A DNA stretch of 64,000 bases from contig NZ_JNWQ01000030.1 of NCBI RefSeq assembly GCF_000716875.1, positions 11,488 to 75,487 on the forward strand, in the 5' to 3' direction. The notes below the pieces were generated by a model. That model did not search any database. It was not told the DNA's origin and saw only the letters and a list, made by a program, of their open reading frames with translations. This DNA comes from Streptomyces novaecaesareae (GTDB lineage Bacteria > Actinomycetota > Actinomycetes > Streptomycetales > Streptomycetaceae). The stretch's first letter is position 1. Every line of letters begins with the position of its first letter. Made by a program: the position numbers and the translations under genes. This document shows positions 60,001 to 64,000 of the stretch, piece after piece.

Positions 60001-60270
60001 CGGCAGGTCGGGCGAGGGCGCGGGGAGGGCGCCGACGGTGGGCAGCAGTAGGGTCGCCCAGCGCTCGGGAGCCTGTCCGGCGAGCCAGCCGAGGCCGGGG
60101 CCGATGCCGCCGAGCACCGCGGCCAGCTCTCCGGCCGGGCAGGCGTAGGGGTGGGCGCGCGGGGCGGGGCGGTCGGGCTGCGGCCCGGCGGCGCCGAGGT
60201 GGGCGCGGGCATCCTCGGCCCAGAGCGCCAGCCGGCCGTCCGCCCGCCAGAGCGCGTGCAGGACGAACAT
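57007..60270 (-). CDS. SNF2-family DEAD/DEAH helicase
   Basis: A 1087-residue ATPase. A long N-terminal region (about 600 residues, including the SNF2-helicase-associated bacterial domain) precedes the motor. The motor has motif I [19 protein letters not shown], motif II [28 protein letters not shown], and helicase C-lobe motifs [39 protein letters not shown] and AFRIGQ. A Gly-Glu-Pro-Ala-Arg-Pro-Ser repeat sits in the N-terminal part. ATG at 60270 follows GGAAGG. It is probably a DNA translocase in chromatin or repair; no defence partner genes adjoin. Confidence 0.93.
   Translation of the reverse strand: [1087 protein letters not shown]
59114..59185. repeat. 24-bp tandem repeat in SNF2 gene
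   Basis: GGTTCACCGGACGGGCGGGC units start at 59114, 59138 and 59162 with a 24-bp period and encode repeated PSGEPAAR in the helicase N-terminal region. Confidence 0.78.
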
Positions 60271-60394
60271 CGGAGGCCTTCCGGGCGGGTGGGAACCGGT
60301 CCTTCGCAGCCTAGCCGGGAGGGCTGACAGCGGCTGTCGGGCCGGTTCGCCGAGGCAATCGGGTGAATCGGGAAGAAGCGCCCAAAACTCGTAG

Positions 60395-60423
60395 TTGAAT
60401 TTTGAATGACAGCGTCGTACGCT
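60395..60423 (+). promoter_or_regulatory. Candidate yceI promoter
   Basis: TTGAAT (60395-60400) and TACGCT (60418-60423) are 17 bp apart, 52 bp ahead of the YceI start. GTTGAA elements at 60394 and 60435 could be a repressor site. Confidence 0.55.
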
Positions 60424-60475
60424 GGAGCCAAGAAGTTGAAGCCTAAACAAATGGCTTCGGACCCGAGGAGGAGCC

Positions 60476-61099
60476 ATGGGCCTGTTCAGCCGCACCAAGA
60501 CCACCGCCAGCACCGCCGCCGCGACCGCCGTCGCCGTCCAGCCCCAGGCCGGCCCGGACCTCGCCCACCTGACCGGCGACTGGGCGATCGACAACACGCA
60601 CAGTGAGGTCGGGTTCTCGGTGCGTCACGCCATGGTGACGAACGTGAAGGGCCGCTTCACCGAGTACGAGGGCAAGCTGCACCTGGACGGCGACACCCCG
60701 AGCAACTCCTCGGCCGAGCTGGTGATCAAGGTCGCCAGCGTCGACACCAACCAGGCCCAGCGCGACGAACACCTGCGCACCGGCGACTTCTTCTCCGCCG
60801 AGACCCACCCGGAGATCCACTTCCGCAGCACCTCCACCGAGCCGCTCGGCGACGACTCGTACCGGATGGCCGGCGACCTCACCATCAAGGGCGTCACCCG
60901 CCCGGTCGTCCTGGACCTGGAGTACACCGGCAGCGCCACCGACGCGTACGGCGCCCACCGGGTCGGCTTCGAGGGCAAGACCGTCCTCGACCGCACCGAG
61001 TTCGGCCTGACCTACAACGCGGCGCTGGAGACCGGCGGCGTGCTGATCGGCGAGAAGGTCAAGCTCAGCTTCGACATCTCCGCCGTCAAGGCCGCCTGA
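60476..61099 (+). CDS. YceI-family lipid-binding protein
   Basis: A 207-residue lipocalin-like barrel. It has WAIDNTHSEVGFSVRHAMVTNVKGRFTEYEG, a central DEHLRTGDFFSAETHPEIHFRST and DRTEFGLTYNAALETGGVLIGEKVKLSFDISA, all family hallmarks. The N-terminal 25 residues are not a standard signal peptide, so it may be cytoplasmic. YceI proteins bind long polyisoprenoids or quinone-like lipids. GAGGAG precedes ATG at 60476. Confidence 0.92.
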   Translation: MGLFSRTKTTASTAAATAVAVQPQAGPDLAHLTGDWAIDNTHSEVGFSVRHAMVTNVKGRFTEYEGKLHLDGDTPSNSSAELVIKVASVDTNQAQRDEHLRTGDFFSAETHPEIHFRSTSTEPLGDDSYRMAGDLTIKGVTRPVVLDLEYTGSATDAYGAHRVGFEGKTVLDRTEFGLTYNAALETGGVLIGEKVKLSFDISAVKAA

Positions 61100-61143
61100 C
61101 CGGGCAGCCCACCGGGCGGGCCGTGCCCCGCCCCCCACGAGCA

Positions 61144-61178
61144 CCGTCCCTGCCCTTCCCCCCGGGGCAGGGGCGGTT
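61144..61178 (+). terminator. yceI terminator
   Basis: A 13-bp stem (61144-61156 with 61166-61178) is followed by TTTC, between convergent yceI-type and LysR genes. Confidence 0.75.
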
Positions 61179-61251
61179 TCGCATCCCCTCGCGCGCTCCG
61201 CATCCCTGCCGGAAGGGCCTCCCGGCAGGAAGGGCCTCCCGGCCGGTCGCC

Positions 61252-62232
61252 TCATACTGCCGGGAGCAGCGCCGCGTCCTCCGCGGGCAGCCAACTGCCC
61301 GGCGGGCGGCGCAGCCAGCCCTCGGCCGCGCCCAGCACGCGCGCCGCATCGGCCAGCGCGCGCAGCCCCGGGTGCCGTTCGCCGGGCCGGTGCACCAGGC
61401 TGACCAGGCTCAGCGGCACCGGCTCCACCAGCGGCACGTTCACCGTGCCCGGGATCCTCGGCCCGCCGACCGTGGTCAGCATCGGATCGCCGTGCCGGGC
61501 GAGGTAGCGGGCGGTCTCGTCCACGCCCACCGGCGGGACGTACGGGTCCGCCGCCGTCAGACCGTGCTCGCGCAGCAGCCGGGCGCCGAGGTCGGCCCAC
61601 TCGGTGGTGGCCGGGTTGCCCGCGCAGATGTCGACGGGGTGCCCGACCAGTTCGGCCGGGCGCAGCGCCGGGCGGCCGGCCAGCGGGTGGGTGTCCGCCA
61701 TCATCACCGAGATCCGCTCCAACCGCACCGGCAGCTGGGCGAGTTGGCCGCGCACCGGGGCGGCCAGCCCGGCGAAGCGGCCGAAGGAGGCGTCCAGCCG
61801 GTGGGCCAGCAGTTCGACGGCGGCCGCGGCCAGGCCGCCGTGGAAGCGGGCCAGCAGCTCGCCCTCGGGCCAGGCCGCGCGGGCCCGTTCGAGCACCCGG
61901 TCGGCGGTGAGGTCGGGGCCGGTGACGTCGCTGTTGAGGTCGAGCAGCAGCGGCCGGGCGGCGGCGCCGGCGCCGGCCTCGGCGAGGATCTCGTCGTGCA
62001 GGGCGAGCAGTCGGCGGACCCTGGGCAGCAGCCGCTGCCCGGCCGGGGTGAGGCCGACGCTGCGGGTGGTACGGGTGAACAGCGCCTCGCCGAGCAGCCC
62101 CTCCAGGGCCCGGATGTCCCGGCTGAGCGCCTGCTGGGCGATGTGCAGCCGTTCGGCGGCCCGGCCGAAGTGCAGGGTCTCGGCGGTCGCGACGAAGCCG
62201 CGGAGCAGGCGGGGGTGCAGGTCACGGGGCAT
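61252..62232 (-). CDS. LysR-family transcription regulator
   Basis: A 326-residue regulator. The helix-turn-helix is LLRGFVATAETLHFGRAAERLHIAQQALSRDIRALEGLLG. The effector domain is reduced in similarity but includes the strands expected around residues 95-300. ATG at 62232 is divergent from the MFS exporter gene at 62380, and the 147-bp gap should hold their shared operator (AACGCAGATTGACAACAGTG at 62249). It probably controls that exporter. Confidence 0.9.
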   Translation of the reverse strand: MPRDLHPRLLRGFVATAETLHFGRAAERLHIAQQALSRDIRALEGLLGEALFTRTTRSVGLTPAGQRLLPRVRRLLALHDEILAEAGAGAAARPLLLDLNSDVTGPDLTADRVLERARAAWPEGELLARFHGGLAAAAVELLAHRLDASFGRFAGLAAPVRGQLAQLPVRLERISVMMADTHPLAGRPALRPAELVGHPVDICAGNPATTEWADLGARLLREHGLTAADPYVPPVGVDETARYLARHGDPMLTTVGGPRIPGTVNVPLVEPVPLSLVSLVHRPGERHPGLRALADAARVLGAAEGWLRRPPGSWLPAEDAALLPAV

Positions 62233-62379
62233 GGGCGGCAGATTAACAACGCAGATTGACAACAGTGTGTTGTGAATGTGGCGGAACAGGTGTTGGACGG
62301 CCGCCCACCGCGGCGGCGAGGCTGTCGGGCATCCCCCTTCTTCCTTCCTGCGTCCTCCTTCTTCCTGCTCAGGAGCCCG

Positions 62380-63690
62380 ATGCCCCCGCGCGCCTTCCTC
62401 GACTCCTACCGTCGGCTGTTCACCGCCCCCGGCGCCGTCGCCTTCACCCTGGCCGGGCTGCTCGGCCGGCTCGCGATGCCGATGACGGGCGTCTCCCTGG
62501 TGGTGCTGCTCTCCGAGCGGCGCGGCTCGTACGGGCTGGCCGGGACGGTCTCGGCGGCCGGGCTGGTCACCGGGGCGATCGGGATGCCGCTGATCGGCCG
62601 GCTGGTGGACCGGTACGGGCAGGCGCGGGTGACGGTGCCGGCCGCGCTGTACAACGCCGTTCCGCTCGCCGGGCTGCTGCTCTGCGTCCGCTTCGGCGCA
62701 CCGGACTGGACGCTGTACCTCTGCTCCGCGGCCTGCGCCGCAGCGCCCAACCTCGGCGGCATGGCCCGCTCCCGCTGGGCGCACCTGTACCGGGACGACC
62801 CGGCCGCCCGGCACCTTGCCAACTCCTTCGAGCAGGCACTGGACGAACTCTGCTTCATGGCCGGGCCGGTGCTCGCGATGCTGCTCTGCACCACGCTCGC
62901 CCCGGAGGCCGGGCTGATCACCGCCGGCACGCTCGGCACCACCGGCGCCCTGCTGTTCGCCGCCCAGCGGCGCACCGAACCGCCGCTGCCGCCCGCCCCG
63001 GAGCTGCCGCCGCCCGCCCCGGCGCGGGGACGGGCCGTACCCGGGCAGCGGCACGGCTCCCCGCTGCGGGTGCCCGGGCTGCGGGTGCTGGTGCTGACCT
63101 TCCTCGCGACCGGCATGGTCTTCGGCGCGACCGAGATCACCACCGTGGCGTACGCCGACGCCCTCGGGCACAAGGCGGCGGCCGGCGCGCTGCTGGCCCT
63201 GGTCGCGGCCGGATCCTGCGTGGCGGGGCTGCTGTTCGGGCTGCTGACGCCGCGTCGGGCACCGGGGGTGCGCTTCCTGGCCGGGGTCTCGGCGATGGCC
63301 GGGGTGCTGCTGCTGCCGCTCGCCGCCGGGCTGGGCGGGGCCGGGCTCGGGCTGCTCGGGGTCGCGCTGTTCGCGGCCGGCACCGCCACCGCGCCGACCA
63401 TGGTGACCGGGATGACGCTGATCCAGGACCTCCTGCCGCAGCGGCAGTTCAACGAGGGCATGGCGATGGCGGTGTCCGGCATCGTGGTCGGCATCTCGAC
63501 CGGCGCGGCGCTCGCCGGGACGGTCGCCGAGCACGCCGCCCCCGGCACCGGGTACGTCCTGCCGGCCTCGGCCGCCGCGCTCGCGCTGCTGATCGCGCTG
63601 GGCGGGCGGCGGCACCTGCGGACGCCGAAGCGATCCGCGCCGGAGGCGGCGGCCGAAAATCCCGAGCGCATTGTCAGTGCCTCCGTCTAA
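62380..63690 (+). CDS. MFS exporter
   Basis: A 436-residue permease with about twelve helices. Motif A-like GRLVDRYGQARVTV follows helix 2. A central hydrophilic loop (PELPPPAPARGRAVPGQ) separates the halves. AGGAGCCC before ATG at 62380. It resembles proton-driven efflux proteins. Pairing with a divergent LysR gene suggests induction by its substrate, which is unknown. Confidence 0.87.
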   Translation: MPPRAFLDSYRRLFTAPGAVAFTLAGLLGRLAMPMTGVSLVVLLSERRGSYGLAGTVSAAGLVTGAIGMPLIGRLVDRYGQARVTVPAALYNAVPLAGLLLCVRFGAPDWTLYLCSAACAAAPNLGGMARSRWAHLYRDDPAARHLANSFEQALDELCFMAGPVLAMLLCTTLAPEAGLITAGTLGTTGALLFAAQRRTEPPLPPAPELPPPAPARGRAVPGQRHGSPLRVPGLRVLVLTFLATGMVFGATEITTVAYADALGHKAAAGALLALVAAGSCVAGLLFGLLTPRRAPGVRFLAGVSAMAGVLLLPLAAGLGGAGLGLLGVALFAAGTATAPTMVTGMTLIQDLLPQRQFNEGMAMAVSGIVVGISTGAALAGTVAEHAAPGTGYVLPASAAALALLIALGGRRHLRTPKRSAPEAAAENPERIVSASV

Positions 63691-63699
63691 CTTCGAGGC

Positions 63700-64000
63700 A
63701 TGGCGGAAATCACCTACGTCCGAGGCGATGCCACCACGCCCCAGGGCAAGGGCGTGAAGGTGATCGCGCACGTCTGCAACGACCTCGGCGGCTGGGGCAA
63801 GGGCTTCGTGCTCGCGCTCTCCAGACGCTGGCCCGAGCCCGAGGCGGCGTGGAGACCCGGGCCTGTCGCCGGACTCCCGTCGTCCGCCCGCAGGGCGGGC
63901 CGGGCGGCGTTGGGGTGCGTGCATCGCAAGGCGGAGGAGGGAGCCACTGCGGAGCATTGGCGACCGACGACAACGCAGCGAGGTGCGTGCCCCGGCGTCG
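63700..64000 (+). pseudogene. Macrodomain gene, apparently interrupted, runs off the window
   Basis: The first 52 codons (MAEITYVRGDATTPQGKGVK, IAHVCNDLGGWGKGFVLALS, RRWPEPEAAW) are a clear Appr-1''-p-type macrodomain start. From about 63855 the frame stays open, but the product (RPGPVAGLPSSARRAGRAALG...) no longer resembles the family, which should continue with a Tyr/Trp-His-Arg helix. The DNA there looks like a repeat rather than codons. The gene is probably disrupted by an insertion, and the remainder lies outside the window. Confidence 0.6.
63855..64000. mobile_element. Possible interspersed repeat insertion (partial)
   Basis: Sequence from about 63855 to the edge breaks the macrodomain gene. 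It contains CCCGCAGGGCGGG and a stretch around GTGCATCGCAAGGCGGAGG that does not look protein-coding in any frame. It gives the impression of a non-coding repeat family member (MITE-like). Only one end is in view. Confidence 0.4.

Noticed and set aside
57007..60270. SNF2 helicase as part of a DISARM- or similar defence island
   Set aside because: No DrmA/B, methyltransferase, nuclease or phospholipase partner lies nearby; surrounding genes are ordinary regulators and YceI.
60271..60597. Longer N-terminus for the SNF2 helicase
   Set aside because: The extension runs into the divergent YceI promoter and start, lacks family similarity, and ATG at 60270 has a good ribosome-binding site.
61252..63957. 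A 901-codon minus-strand frame spanning the MFS gene
   Set aside because: Only the last 326 codons form a LysR protein; the remainder is antisense to a clear MFS transporter.

Overview
The window is GC-rich actinomycete chromosome, almost certainly Streptomyces or Kitasatospora. Supporting signs are the codon use, a mycothiol gene (mshA), PhoR-PhoP with PHO-box repeats, MsiK with a DasR-type operator, a CseB/CseC-like two-component pair, a WhiB-like protein, and an integrated actinomycete integrative and conjugative element (AICE). No rRNA operon or CRISPR array was seen. One intact tRNA gene is present: tRNA-Thr(TGT) at 28338-28411, minus strand.

Left arm (1-10.5 kb): a degenerate tyrosine-recombinase-like gene sits beside three copies of TTTACTGCGG. 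Next is a minus-strand set of a 42-residue basic peptide, an ABC exporter and a soluble Ser/Thr kinase. A plus-strand cell-surface set follows: secreted anchored protein, class F sortase, CseA-like protein, response regulator and histidine kinase. A secreted protein with a PKD-like domain and three repeats of about 130 residues closes the arm.

Mobile island (10.62-28.38 kb): three copies of the 3' part of tRNA-Thr lie in direct orientation at 10620, 13188 and 28337. The last two are identical over 44 bp and bound a 15.1 kb AICE. It carries a GntR repressor with palindromic operators, a WhiB-like protein, DUF2637 and Spd-like membrane proteins, an FtsK-type TraB, an orphan C5 DNA methyltransferase, a prim-pol plus DUF3987 replication module, Xis and Int. 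The first two copies bound a 2.6 kb integrase-less segment with a NERD-domain gene, resembling a cis-mobilizable remnant in tandem with the AICE. Several DNA-level signals are not explained by genes: 14 copies of GGTGAAC/GTTCACC over 0.87 kb, mostly inside the DUF2637 gene; 8 copies of CTGACGC directly after traB (candidate clt transfer locus); and paired GATGTCA repeats 13 bp apart at both ends (candidate integrase arm sites).

Core chromosome (28.4-49.5 kb): msiK, a nucleotidyltransferase, a DoxX protein, rlmB, cysS, an F420/FMN-binding protein, ispF-ispD, carD, a lipoprotein, phoP-phoR and divergent phoU, a Cys-rich metallothionein-like peptide, an AA10 lytic polysaccharide monooxygenase, gpmA, an MFS transporter, a YbjN protein, mshA and a methyltransferase. 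The msiK and AA10 promoter regions carry near-identical DasR-type sites, which links sugar-import energisation to chitin attack.

Right arm (49.5-64 kb): macrodomain protein, receiver-SpoIIE phosphatase, DUF2516 protein, HBHA-like protein with an XRE regulator, alpha/beta hydrolase, a MerR regulator fused to a beta-clamp-like domain, an ECF41-type sigma factor, a SNF2 helicase coupled to a 66-residue protein, YceI, LysR and an MFS exporter. At the right edge a second macrodomain gene loses family resemblance after about 52 codons, apparently because a repeat-like sequence is inserted.
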